Of a stretch of 64,000 nucleotides of DNA, positions 11,693-22,206 are shown in pieces. Made by a program: the position numbers and the translations under genes. Source of the stretch: Peronospora farinosa (taxonomy: Eukaryota > Oomycota > Peronosporomycetes > Peronosporales > Peronosporaceae); contig CANTFK010000129.1 of the NCBI GenBank assembly GCA_947646735.1, positions 62,001-126,000 of the forward strand, read 5' to 3'. The notes under the pieces are model-generated. The model was not told where the DNA came from. It searched no databases and worked only from the letters and a program-made list of their open reading frames with translations. Every line of letters begins with the position of its first letter. The stretch's first letter is position 1.

Positions 11693-14194
11693 ATGATGCT
11701 CATTAGGTCATCGTACGATGCTGCTCGTCGTCTTGGACTGTTTGCTCCCGTCCATTTGTCTCGGAATCGTCCGATTGTGTTTCATCAGTCGCTTGACTTT
11801 CGCTTTACATCCACGCAGACTACAGCCGTGACTTGTTCTTCCATTGATAAGACGGTCCTTCCCAATACCCCCATTCCATTGAAACGTCGTAAGAATAAAG
11901 TAGCCAAGAAAAAAGTCTCTGCTCTTGCTGCTTCTACTGTCGCTACAAAAGATGTAGAGACATTGATACCGAAGAAAAAGGTCAAGAGCAAGCACAAGCC
12001 ACGAAAACTCATGTCGCAGAAGCAGATTGAAGAAGAAATGCTGGCAAGAGCAATGAAAGAAGACGCCGAGACAAGTGCAAGTGCAAGTGCTACCGGGACG
12101 GTATTGGATACGGTCCCAGTGACTGTATCGGATACGGTTCCAGTGACTGTATCTGGTACGAAGAAGAGTAAACAGAATTATGCTCAGTCTACGGACAAAA
12201 CAAATGGATCTAAAGCTATGGAGACTCCAGTCGTGCCATTGAAAGAGCCAATGCCATTACAAAACCTCAAGACTGAGAAAATTACAATGACGTTGCAGGA
12301 AATTGCAGCATTGCAAAAGACGCTACCGAGTAAAAAGGAAATTGCAGCACTGATTACAAAGCTCCGACGTGTGTCGTTTGATAACGCACATACATTGTTT
12401 GATCTGTATCGAAACTTTGGTAATCCGTACTTGGACGAGAATTTTCTCACGCCAGGTGTGTTGGCGTGTTGTGAGGCGAAGAAACCAGCTGAAGGGATTC
12501 GTATTGTTCGTGATATGCTCAATCAAGGACGCAAGGTAGATGAGTCTACATTGCGGACTTTGTTGACTGCGTGTGACGAGGCGTCGGCTGCTGCGGAAGT
12601 CATTGAGCTTTGGTATCTAATGGAACAAGCTGGGATGAAACTGGAGCTAGCTGACTACAACCGCTTCTTAGACATTTGTTACCGCCAAGAATATCTGGAT
12701 GGTGCCATTAAGGTGCTAAAGGAGCTTCGTCTACACCGTTCCATTTCAGTGCACACGTACATGCACTGGCTGCTGCGTGCGTCAATTGTGTGGCGATCGG
12801 ACGCATTCTTTGACATCCTGATGGAAATGCGTCTTTCGGAAGTTGAGCCAGAGATCATGTCGCTCACGTCACTCGAATCAGGACGCAAAGACCGTGCATT
12901 GACGGTGATGGAAGGAGTGCGTGCTGTTGGGCTAGATCCGTGCTTTGCAATGTCGTCGGTATTCTCGTCTATGCAGTCGTCTGTTTACCGCAATGGACCG
13001 AGCTACATGGCATTGACGTCGAAGGATATTAAGATTGCACGGGAAAAGTTTGGTGACCTCACACCGATCGAGCAAGAATGGCCTGTGACTCCAATCCCGC
13101 AAGTGTTGGAAACTCAGGCAGCAGGACTGATCCTGCAGCAAGAAACGTTTCGCCGGCTGAAGCGACAGCAAGTGAACCGCATCGATGCACTCCTGCAGAT
13201 GTTGCCTATCACAGCCAACATGACTATTAACTTGCGCAAGCAACTCTTGCGCATGTCGTTGCTGGTAAATACGCATCGTGTTCGTCGTGACAGAGAAACT
13301 ATCTGTAGGGAATACGACAGTGGACGTAGCCTCATTGAGCTGTCGACCGTACACAATTACCCTCCAGTATCGCTTATGCGAGTTATCCTTCGTGCAAAGG
13401 GCAAGAACCAGATTGAGATCAAGGTATATGGGGCTTCTCGATATGATACTGTGGAGTCTCGTTTAACTTTCTAAACGTGTTTCTGTGTAGAATGCGCTGG
13501 CGAGACCTGCCGTGAACCTGTCAAAGCGCGATCAGCATGAATTGCGTAAGGCTATCGAATACGACAGTATTCACAAAAGTGATCCATTCATTGGTGCACC
13601 AAAGTACAATGCTGACTCGTTAGAAAAGGCCATTGAGCATTATTTGAAGGCCAAGGGGATCCGCCTCAAGTACGTTGTCTATCTATCGAGCAATCATGTA
13701 AGTAGCCTCAAAATGAAGGTACTAACGTATTGTATTTTTCCTTGGCATGCAGGACCCAAAGTGAGTTATGCACGGATCAAATTGCAAGTCACGGGCGTCG
13801 CGTCATTTCTCCGGATATTTTGCTTTTGGATCCTGTAATCATTAACGGCGTGCCGATTCGATGGATCGATGCCAAGAATTATTACGGAGCTCATATTGTA
13901 AGCAAACGGTTGATTTCAACCCAGCTTGCAAATTACGTCAAAGAATGGGGTCCTGGTGCCATTGTGTTTGGAATGGGCTACAGCGACATGTTTTCGCTAC
14001 CAGGTGTCATTTGTTTGGATACGACACCGTTTCCAAAGACACGCAAGGAAGCTGCCAAGATTCGCATCAAGTCGTTTTTGTATTCGTGTCTCAATGTTTT
14101 TCGCTGGAAGAAGCATTTGGGCAGTGAATTGACCAAGAAATACCCTGGTATTGAAGACGATGCGTCGATAAAATCGTCAACTCCGTCGTCATGA
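11693..14194 (+). CDS. Mitochondrial-type PPR protein fused to CDIN1 (C15orf41)-like nuclease
   Basis: 783 residues from three exons: 11693..13423, 13491..13669 and 13753..14194 (introns 67 and 83 bp; phases 0 and 2). I chose the ATG at 11693 because the upstream in-frame codon is GTG and the sequence from 11693 looks like a mitochondrial presequence (MMLIRSSYDAARRLGLF: Arg-rich, no acids before Asp9). Then come Lys-rich low complexity and short repeats (TVPVTVSDTVPVTVSG), a PPR-like helical array at about residues 270-420, and from about 510 a region matching CDIN1: a helix-turn-helix segment (LSTVHNYPPVSLMRVILRAKG) and a PD-(D/E)XK core with P657-D658 and D676-A-K678 (SPDILLL...WIDAK). Human CDIN1 binds codanin-1 and has no PPR part, to my knowledge. 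Substrate is unknown. Confidence 0.8.
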
Positions 14195-14421
14195 ACCTCG
14201 TAGTAGAATATCTGAGACTATAACCGATAGAGAGACTTCACTACATCCAATTTTTTACGTAATGCTACGTATCGAGGCAAAAATATCCATGTAAAGCTCC
14301 AGATTTTGTACGCGGATAATTTACAATTGTAACAAAATTATCCGTTAGGATCTTTTTGGCCACGTAAAATCCATGGTATTTGCTTTCAAAAGATAAAAAA
14401 TAAATTGCGTAATATATTTCC

Positions 14422-16268
14422 ATGATCTCGCATCATCAACGTCCACCACGCAGTTGGTTCTATTTAGTTGAATGTCTACGAGATCCTCCACGGAGTGACT
14501 TTGCATTTGTACCACACCAGTACATCTTGGCGCCACTAGATCTTTTAAATGGATCAGATCTGTCTCCTAGCGATGAAAACACTCCCATTAATTCTCGGTC
14601 TCTGTTTTAAAAAAATATCTTTTTTTCACATTTATGGATTTTTTTGTTTTTTTTTCTTTCTGACATAAGACTATTTTTATTTGTATTTTTTATTACTATA
14701 GACCTGATTATCGTCATAATAAAAAACGACTTGCCAGTCAATGGAATACATTTTTTGCACTCCATCTCCTTACCATGGGGGCTGCAAGTGTAGCATGTGC
14801 ATGGTTAACATTATTCCCAATCTCTCCAAGAAGATTATACAATATGCAAGTGGATATTTTTCAAGCTAGACACGAACATGCCGAGTTTTTCTTTCACTCG
14901 TGTTTAAATCTGGGTACGGTACTTGGAGCTGCTGTTGCTGGTTACTCTGGTGACCGATTGGGTCGAGCAGGGACATTGGAACTCGCAGCAATCCCATTTC
15001 TATTGGGTTCAATGCTCATTGGTGTCGCATTTGGAGAACTTACAGTCTTAATTGGACGGTATCTACTTGGTACAGCAGCTGGGATGATCCATGTCATTGT
15101 ACCGGTCTATTTAGCTGAGTTAAGTGCTGCACATACACGCGGTCGAGTCATTTGTGTGCAAAATTTCTTTTCGATGCTTGGACGGATTAGCTACGCGGCA
15201 CTTGGAGCACTCTTTATGTATCTAAGTCGACAGTATCTCGGCTTTAATCTTAGTGAATGGAAAATGCTTGCGCTCGCGGGGCTTGTGCCTGCGTTGATAC
15301 TGTTGCTGTTGGCGCAAAAGCTTCCTGATTCACCCACGTGGCTCATTGCACGTCACGACGATCGGGAAGCTGCTTTTGACGTGCTATTGAAACTATTTAA
15401 TCGAGATGAACAAGTTGCAGAGGACGAGACCAATGCTATCATTCACGCACAAGTACTCGCAGCGACAGAGAGGCGCCATCACGGCGCATTCTTTCGCCCC
15501 GTACTTCTTTGCGCGGCGCTCTTTACACTAAGTGCTGTGAGTGCATTCCTTCTCCAGCCACAAATTGCGCCAACGCTTGCTGAAGCTAGTAGCAGGGGTG
15601 TTGGGGGGATTCACACCAATGCTTCGTTCGTCCTTACAATTTTTGGCGTTACTGTCAAAGGTACGGAAGAAGGTCTGATTGCTGTCACTATGGCTGTTGC
15701 ATTAGCTGCTGCGGTGGGTGTAGTGGCGTGTTTCTACTTTGTTGATACCAGAGGACGGCTTGTAGTGCTGCAGTGTGGATGTTGCTTGGTGGCATTAGCT
15801 TGTGCTTTTCTAATGGTGTCCATCTCCCGAAATGCGCATCTAGTGAAAGCCGATGGCGTAGCACTTAGCGACTTGGGTTGGGCGGCCATGCTGCTGGCCA
15901 ATGCTAGCCATCAGCTCAGCCTCGGTGTTATTCCCGTGATTATGGTCAGTGAGCTTTTTGCAGTGAAGCAGCGAATGGGCGCTGTGAGTCTCGTCATGAT
16001 GTGGGAAGCAATTGTGAACATCGGACTTGCTCACGCGCTATCAATGCTTCGCGAGTCCGTCCCATGTCCAGTGTCAGTGTTTAGCATCTGCGTCGGTATC
16101 GTCATGGCATGTAATATCGCCGGAGTTGTCTTGTCCTGGTGGTACATTCCCGAAACTAGCAGACGTAGTCTCCAAGACATTGAAGCTATTTTATGTGGAT
16201 GGCATCCTGCTACTCCTCGCCGTAACAATTCTTCACACGTTTGGCTTGAGTATGGAAGCAGCGATTGA
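14422..16268 (+). CDS. MFS sugar transporter (SLC2-like)
   Basis: Major-facilitator transporter, 580 residues from two exons: 14422..14597 and 14702..16268. The 104-bp intron has an unusual GTCTCT donor but an AG acceptor behind a long T-rich tract, and the phases agree. About twelve hydrophobic helices are present. Sugar-porter signatures: GDRLGRAGTLE after TM2, GRYLLGTAAGMIHVIVPVYLAE with a following RGR, PDSPTWLIA before the central loop, and a closing IPETSRRSLQDIE. The substrate is probably a hexose or related polyol but cannot be fixed from sequence. An alternative start at 14775 would lose the N-terminal cytosolic segment, so the spliced model is preferred. The last 59 bp of the CDS overlap the HIT gene on the other strand. 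Confidence 0.8.
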
Positions 16269-17013
16269 CAAGTGAGTAAGAGCCCAACTTACAAGTTTGG
16301 ATTACATTGCAAATAAATAAATGCCTATAGACTCTTCCAGTGTCTGGCGGTCCCCCTCCAAAAGTCTCAGACGAGCTCGATGACGATTCTTCTCCGTTGT
16401 TAGAAGTTTCATCTTGTTGGACTCCACCTGCTATCTCGTCCAGTCTTGCCATAACCTGCTCATACGAGCGACACCACCACGATTCAGTGCGATACTTGAG
16501 ACGTCCGTACCACGTTAAACTGCGCATGTCATCGTGGAATGCATGCATATGCACGTGGTCAATGCTATTAAATGGCGGCAAATGGAACGAGTAGCGAACA
16601 CGCTTCTCATCTGTATCACCATCACGACGATGTTCAAGTTCCTGTGGCTGCTCTCCAATGTCTTCCATCTCAAACTCTTGGGTCATCATTGCTTCAGCTA
16701 CACGGTGCATCCGTGCAAGTAATCCCCGATGTTTTGCAGCCAGTAGATTCACATTCCGAATATGAGCACGAGGTACAATAAGTACATGACTGGCAACAAC
16801 CGGACGTAGTGGACGAAAGACAACCACGTGATCATCTTGGTATAAAAACGGCTCCGACTTTGTCCGTGCAATTTCACAAAAGCGACAGCTCCGGACTTGA
16901 CCGTCACGATGATATCGAACGCCTTTGCGCTTAGGAAAGACTATAAGCTTTAGACGTGGTGATACCAACACATTGTTCGATCGTCGCGTGAAGCTTGAGC
17001 TACTTCGGTCCAT
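16210..17013 (-). CDS. HIT-domain protein, HINT3-like adenosine phosphoramidase
   Basis: Predicted nucleoside phosphoramidase of the HINT/HIT superfamily, 267 residues. After a basic N-terminus come CRFCEI (two Cys, HINT3-like), the beta strands around VVASHVLIVPRAHIRNV, then FHLPPFNSIDHVHMHAF with the HxHxH triad supplying the catalytic histidine, and a Trp-rich tail (RTESWWCRSYEQVMARL) that matches animal HINT3. A Ser-rich tail (GEESSSSSSE) follows. The ATG at 17013 was chosen as the nearest start to the domain; the frame stays open upstream to 17391 but that part is low-complexity. The 3' end runs 59 bp into the convergent transporter CDS. A GTAAGT at 16292-16287 could be an alternative donor that would avoid the overlap. 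Confidence 0.75.
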   Translation of the reverse strand: MDRSSSSFTRRSNNVLVSPRLKLIVFPKRKGVRYHRDGQVRSCRFCEIARTKSEPFLYQDDHVVVFRPLRPVVASHVLIVPRAHIRNVNLLAAKHRGLLARMHRVAEAMMTQEFEMEDIGEQPQELEHRRDGDTDEKRVRYSFHLPPFNSIDHVHMHAFHDDMRSLTWYGRLKYRTESWWCRSYEQVMARLDEIAGGVQQDETSNNGEESSSSSSETFGGGPPDTGRVYRHLFICNVIQTCKLGSYSLVNRCFHTQAKRVKNCYGEE

Positions 17014-17497
17014 AATTCCTGCACCTACTTGATCGACCGACTCCTCTCTTTGCTCAAGTGGATTTGCACTTATGAACCTGAGGCTGAGCTTGCCCTCAAG
17101 CAAAAGCAATGAGAGGGGTCTTACATTATCTCCACGTCTCACGTTTCGATTGAGAGGGGGACGATTGTCTCGTCGCAGAAAAAAAAAGGTTTTATCTCGA
17201 AGCATTTTATCATATTTATAGTCAAATATGAGAGTGAGCAACGGGATTTTTTTCTTCGTATGGACCAATGTGGTTCGATAAAATATCATAAAGTGTGTGT
17301 GTTTATGTAAATCAAAAGGATCAAAAGGAATTCCGCAACGTTTCTTTTTTTTGCTACATGGAATAATATCTACTTTCGATGTTATTTTCATTGTTGTTGT
17401 TGTTGTTTTTCTGTATCAAGCTATAGAATCAAATAAAAATCCAAGGAGGTTATGCGTTTTCCAATAAACAAAAAAAAGTTTACTCCTTTTTTTCGCA
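17014..17497. other. Spacer upstream of the HIT gene
   Basis: 484 bp between the HIT start and the DUS3 stop, both on the minus strand. AT-rich with homopolymer runs and a short (GTT)n-like tract near 17391-17407. It presumably holds the HIT promoter and the DUS3 3' UTR; no separate gene is supported. Confidence 0.5.
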
Positions 17498-19632
17498 TCA
17501 ATCCGTACTTTGATACGCATTTGCTCGATGTTTAGGTACAAATTGAAAATCATTTGGCACACGACCCAGTAACATTTCAGAAATCTGGACCCAATCACTT
17601 GCTTGATCACTGGCCATTAAAGTCTCAAGAGCATTGCGTCCATAATAAGATGATGGACGGTCATTAATTCGCTGAGGAAGAGATTCCAATAAACCCACAG
17701 GAATGTACCGACATAAGAACGATTGCCACTCGAGCAAATACCGACGTGTCCGATTAACGCCCTTTTGATCAGAACCCCAATGTTCAAGACCAAAACGAAC
17801 AAACTCTTGGAGCAACTCGAATCGTTCCGAGGCGGAAATGTCCCAATGACGGCGCTCTTTGATCTCAGTGGGAAGCCACGGCTTGATGAGTGCACCGCGT
17901 GCAAGCATACAAGTGTCCAGCTTGCCATTTTGCAAGTGGTCATCAAATTCTTGGTACGAAAGAACATCACCGCCACCAATGAATTGCACGTGAGACAACT
18001 CGTGGGCATCATCAATGCTGCCTTGTTGTGCATCACTGCACTGAAAAATGTAATCCCAGTCAGCATTCTTTGTGTACCGCTGCAACCTTGAACGGCCGTG
18101 CACTGTAATGGCGTCAATGGATTGTGTCGCACGGAGCTGAAAATCCGCAGTAACTACTGCAGCGTTCACGTACGCCTGAGACGCACGCACAGACTGCAGC
18201 TTGGGCACTAACTTGTGAGCCGTCAGCTGTTTGTCGCTCCATCCCGTGCGAAGCTTTACGGTAAGCCCTGGAGTGTTCACGGTACCACCCGTACGCACAC
18301 GGGTACCGAGCTCTAGTCCGGTCAAGGCACCAGATACGACCTCAAGCAGCCGAGGCGGACGGGTCATCAATGCCGATCCAGCGCCAGAGCGACACACGAT
18401 ATCGATGGGGCAACCCATGTTAATGTCGACGAAATCCACATCCGTCTCGCGAGCAAGAAGCTCGCACACACGGGCCATCTGGTCGCTATACGAGCCCGCG
18501 AGCTGTACACCAAAGACATCTTCACTCTTGTGACGTCGCAGCAATGCCCACTCTGACTGTTGAGCCTTCAGCAGGTTTGTAGCCATTGCCATCTCACCGC
18601 ATGTAATATCGGCACCGGTTTGCTTTAGCAATCGACGGAACGGCAAGTTGCCCACGGTAGTAAGCGGAGCAATGTAAATTTTCCGCTTAAAGTCAACGGG
18701 TTTTCGTTCCGCGAGCAATGGACTCTCAGCAGCAGGCTCTATATTGACATCTTCAGACGCAGACTCTGTTTTCACAATATCTGCAGACTTCAATTGTACG
18801 GGTTGAAAAGCCGACAGCAAAGTCTCTGGATCTGCCATTTCGTTACTATCAGTAGTACCAATGATTGTTACGGAAGAAGCGTCGCCTTTCATCTCGACCT
18901 CTTTCTTTTGATCACTTGGCTGCGAGCGTTTACAATCGTTCTTCTTACTTTTCTTCATCTGCTGTTTTGACTGGAAGTCGTACGTATCCTTACGCAGCTT
19001 CAGCCTCAAATCATGGCTCAGATCGTTCACCTCATTGCCCTGCATCTCTGCATAATCTTCACGCTTCACATTACGATAAGTATCATCCACTTTCTCAATG
19101 TGTGAGTTGGCAAACCGACAAGCTACACCGTAGCGACAGTAGCCCATGGCATCAAACACTGGACAGCGCTCGCCCAGATCCTTTGGTTTGCGCTTCATGT
19201 AATCATTAATATCATGGCTAAACTTGCAACTGTCACCAAAGTGACAGCCTTCCCCAGAGGCCACAGGACGGCACAACATATCTGCCGGGTCTTGTACGGC
19301 ATCCACCGGACGCTTTTTAAAGGTTCCACCGCGTTTCTTCTGGCCACGATCGCGGTCATCCTTTGTATCGTTTCCATCCTTTGCATCACTAGCTTCCTTA
19401 GTAGCTTTTGACACTGATTTGGGCTTCAAGAACCTAAGAAACGGTATCATGTAGTGTTAGTGGATAAAGTTTTTTTGAGAGTGATAAATGTTCATATTGT
19501 CGGCAGTACGAACGCTTTCTTGATCGGAGCTTCACCAGGACGTCGTTCATGTACTGGCACTTTAATTGAGACGGGTATCGCGGTGGTTAAAGTCTCTGGG
19601 ATCGCAAGAGATGACGTCACGAGCTGCTCCAT
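17498..19632 (-). CDS. DUS3: tRNA-dihydrouridine(47) synthase 3
   Basis: Flavin enzyme that reduces a uridine of the tRNA variable loop (U47 in yeast and human) to dihydrouridine. 684 residues from two exons: 19632..19514 and 19433..17498. The 80-bp intron has a GTTCGT donor, and phase 2 joining gives APIKKAFLKPK, matching the APIK segment of animal DUS3L; this supports the upstream ATG. Two CCCH zinc fingers follow (CRPVASGEGCHFGDSCKFSH and CPVFDAMGYCRYGVACRF), then the FMN barrel from YIAPLTTVGNLPFRRL, the active-site cysteine in NMGCPID, and substrate-side motifs GLTVKLRTGW and ITVHGRSR. Domain order and length fit DUS3L. It lies in tandem with an NSUN2-like gene. Confidence 0.92.
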
Positions 19633-19751
19633 CTCAACTAATGATTGAATGGACACGAAACGACGAAGTTAAAACAATATTGAGTATTAAAATACAATAA
19701 TTGCAAAACTTTATGTAGTCAACAATAATTGTTTCCAGTACACGAGGATGA

Positions 19752-21998
19752 TCACTCGTCTTCAAACTCAAATGAACTGTAGCCATCTTCGTTCTCTCCA
19801 TCTGCATCATTGAGCTCCTCTAACAATGCTTTAATACGTGCAATTGCTGCAGGAGATGACACGATTGAGCACGAATTGTGCCGTTTCACAGCTGTTAGCA
19901 CGATATCTCGATCACCTGTTTGAGCAGGTTCCATGTCATCCAGCACCACAGCAAAGCTACCCTCGGTCATGTCAGCTAGCTGCTCACGAGCGTGTTTTCC
20001 AGCATTCTTTAGCCACATTTCGCGTGATTCCAACAAAGATGTAAACTCATCTTGCGGCAAGCTCAACACCCGAGCATTCATCTCAGGTAGCAATGCTCGA
20101 GCCCCATCATCGGTAAGCTTATCGGATACGGTCTCTGCTCCAGTTCCAGGTTTTAGCACAAACACGCCAGCGTGATAGATACTTAACCGTCCACGAAGCT
20201 GACAAGTCACGAGCTTTGCAGCTGCAGGCGTCACCACGTGAACTGCACCATGTTGACGAGCCATACCGGTGCGCTCCAGAAATGTTGAATTGCTACGAAG
20301 TCCGAAGAATGACCGAATTGATGACAAGTGCTTCTTGTCAATGGTGGCAAAACACCCAAACGGCTTTTCAGCTTTCACTTGCTTTTTGTTCTTGGACGTA
20401 GCTGTCTTGGCCTTGGTTTTCGGTGGAGGAGGTGGGGCAGGTCCTACAGCAGCAGAAACACAAACGGTTTCACGAACCTTACGAATGACTGCGAGAAAGA
20501 GTCCGTGAGTATCGTTGTGATGAGGCAACACACGGACACAGCGCTCGAGGTGCATCTCATCACGCTCTTCAGATGTCGGGGGCCACATGGACGGACGGAG
20601 ACGATGCCGCTGATGCTCTGGAGCATCGTTCCAAGACGCTACGTCAAGAACGTCCCACTTGGTTGTGCCATGCGAGCGCTGCAGTCCTTTTAGAACCTCG
20701 TTGGTATCAACAAGTTCCAGCGCACCCTTCGAGTGGCGAAGCAGCTCAGCTATCACTGCCTCGTCCTCGATCGGGCTCAGCGATCGTGTGCTGTACAGCA
20801 ACACACCACCAGTACGTAGTAGAGCAAGAGCATGTTCCACTAGGCCCACTTGGCTGGGATGGCGTGCCAGCGCTTGCTCAGGACTCCACGTACGCCACTT
20901 CTCCGGAAGCTTGCGAATCAGACCATCTCCAGAGCACGGAGCACAGCAAATGACACGGTCAAACAGAGCATCAGCATCCTCCGGAGTAGGGAACTCCTCT
21001 GGTTTATGTGTCGTCACGATAAGCTCGCGCGCAAGTGGCAGTGTTCGCGTCAAATTCCGTACCGCTGACGCCGCTGCCGTGGTGTCGCGTTCATTTACAA
21101 CTAGCAAGCTTGTTGCATTGGATCTGGCCTCAATTCCAGCACTAGCGGGAGAGAAAGGACACAGATACTCCTTCACAATAGGAGCACGATGTTCACCACC
21201 ACCGCAAAGATCCAGAATGCGTTGACCAGGCTGGATATCCAAAAACGCCGGTAGCACAGTAGCAGCAGGGTCTTGTCGGAGAAGTGTACCCAGTGATCCT
21301 TGAGCACGCACATACGTACTAAGCGGTCGCAGTTCTTCCATCTTTCGAAATGTCTTGCTATCCACCGACAGTTTCCACAATCTTTTCTCTGGAGCCCACG
21401 GCTCAGGTGCAAATTGTACTTGCATCTCACCACCTCCCACAGGCGTTGGCACTGTCACTTTCTTCAGATTAAAGTCCAGCTCCAATGTCCCTGTCACGAT
21501 TTCACTCAAACTCGTATAATTCCCATTGACACGCAGATGCACCGGTAGCGGCTCTCTCAAGCATGCCAAGAAGCGTGCAAACTCATCACTTTCGAGACCC
21601 AAACAACGTCCATAGAACGTCTCAAAAGCACAATTCTCTCGGTCAAATTTACGCCACACGATCTTCTCGGCCTTCTCTTCTCTATATCTCTTCTTTCGCT
21701 GGTCCACAGCATACTGCTCCGCATCTGCACGCGCCCGTTTGCCCATCTGTTTCTTCTCCAAGTCCTTCACAAAGTCGCTTACTTTATCTCCATCCTCTAG
21801 CGACGGTAGCGGGATGACCACCGATCGATTCGTATCGTCCAACGAGTCCAAGTCGCTGTCATCAAATCTCTGTTCCTGACGCTTCGGAGACGTTCTAGAG
21901 CTTGAAACAAGAGATCCAGTATAACAAGATGCAGTCACTTCTCCCGCTTGCGTTCGTTTCTTTGCACGACGTGTCGTAGCGCGGCTATTCCCACCCAT
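19752..21998 (-). CDS. NSUN2-like RNA m5C methyltransferase homologue, probably catalytically dead
   Basis: 748 residues, single exon, with the length and layout of NSUN2 (tRNA/mRNA cytosine-5 methyltransferase): a Lys/Arg-rich N-terminus, FETFYGRCLGL..., a Rossmann methyltransferase core, and a C-terminal PUA-like region. Key residues differ from the active family. Motif I reads LDLCGGGEHRAP (C265 onward) in place of LDxCAAPGxKT. Motif IV keeps the release cysteine (APCSGDG, C355). Motif VI reads YSTRSLSPIEDE, so the nucleophile cysteine (C321 in human NSUN2) is R405, codon CGA at 20786-20784. A role in RNA binding or as an inactive partner is inferred. It diverges from the giant USP gene across a 208-bp spacer. 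Confidence 0.8.
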   Translation of the reverse strand: MGGNSRATTRRAKKRTQAGEVTASCYTGSLVSSSRTSPKRQEQRFDDSDLDSLDDTNRSVVIPLPSLEDGDKVSDFVKDLEKKQMGKRARADAEQYAVDQRKKRYREEKAEKIVWRKFDRENCAFETFYGRCLGLESDEFARFLACLREPLPVHLRVNGNYTSLSEIVTGTLELDFNLKKVTVPTPVGGGEMQVQFAPEPWAPEKRLWKLSVDSKTFRKMEELRPLSTYVRAQGSLGTLLRQDPAATVLPAFLDIQPGQRILDLCGGGEHRAPIVKEYLCPFSPASAGIEARSNATSLLVVNERDTTAAASAVRNLTRTLPLARELIVTTHKPEEFPTPEDADALFDRVICCAPCSGDGLIRKLPEKWRTWSPEQALARHPSQVGLVEHALALLRTGGVLLYSTRSLSPIEDEAVIAELLRHSKGALELVDTNEVLKGLQRSHGTTKWDVLDVASWNDAPEHQRHRLRPSMWPPTSEERDEMHLERCVRVLPHHNDTHGLFLAVIRKVRETVCVSAAVGPAPPPPPKTKAKTATSKNKKQVKAEKPFGCFATIDKKHLSSIRSFFGLRSNSTFLERTGMARQHGAVHVVTPAAAKLVTCQLRGRLSIYHAGVFVLKPGTGAETVSDKLTDDGARALLPEMNARVLSLPQDEFTSLLESREMWLKNAGKHAREQLADMTEGSFAVVLDDMEPAQTGDRDIVLTAVKRHNSCSIVSSPAAIARIKALLEELNDADGENEDGYSSFEFEDE

Positions 21999-22117
21999 AA
22001 CACGTCGTCGGAATCAGACACTTGATCGATCACTTTGGACGACTGGTCTGTAGATTATCACGAGAGAAGTACCGTAAACCTTTAAAACCTAATACTCCAT
22101 CCGTATTTCATCCAATC

Positions 22118-22130
22118 GTTCATTTTCATT
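22118..22130 (+). promoter_or_regulatory. Candidate oomycete initiator (INR)
   Basis: The segment GTTCATTTTCATT fits the YTCAYTYY core of the oomycete initiator and lies 76-88 bp before the USP start codon, in the 208-bp divergent spacer with the NSUN2-like gene. It is one short match in a T-rich setting, so the call is tentative. Confidence 0.4.
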
Positions 22131-22206
22131 GTATGTGATCTTTTCGACCAATTAAATGACAGGATCTATCTTAAGGGAGAACTTTATAGAAATATTCTAA
22201 CAAAGT

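Noticed and set aside
17014..17391. N-terminal extension of the HIT protein
   Set aside because: The frame is open but low-complexity and Lys/Phe-rich, with no family similarity; the ATG at 17013 is the better start.
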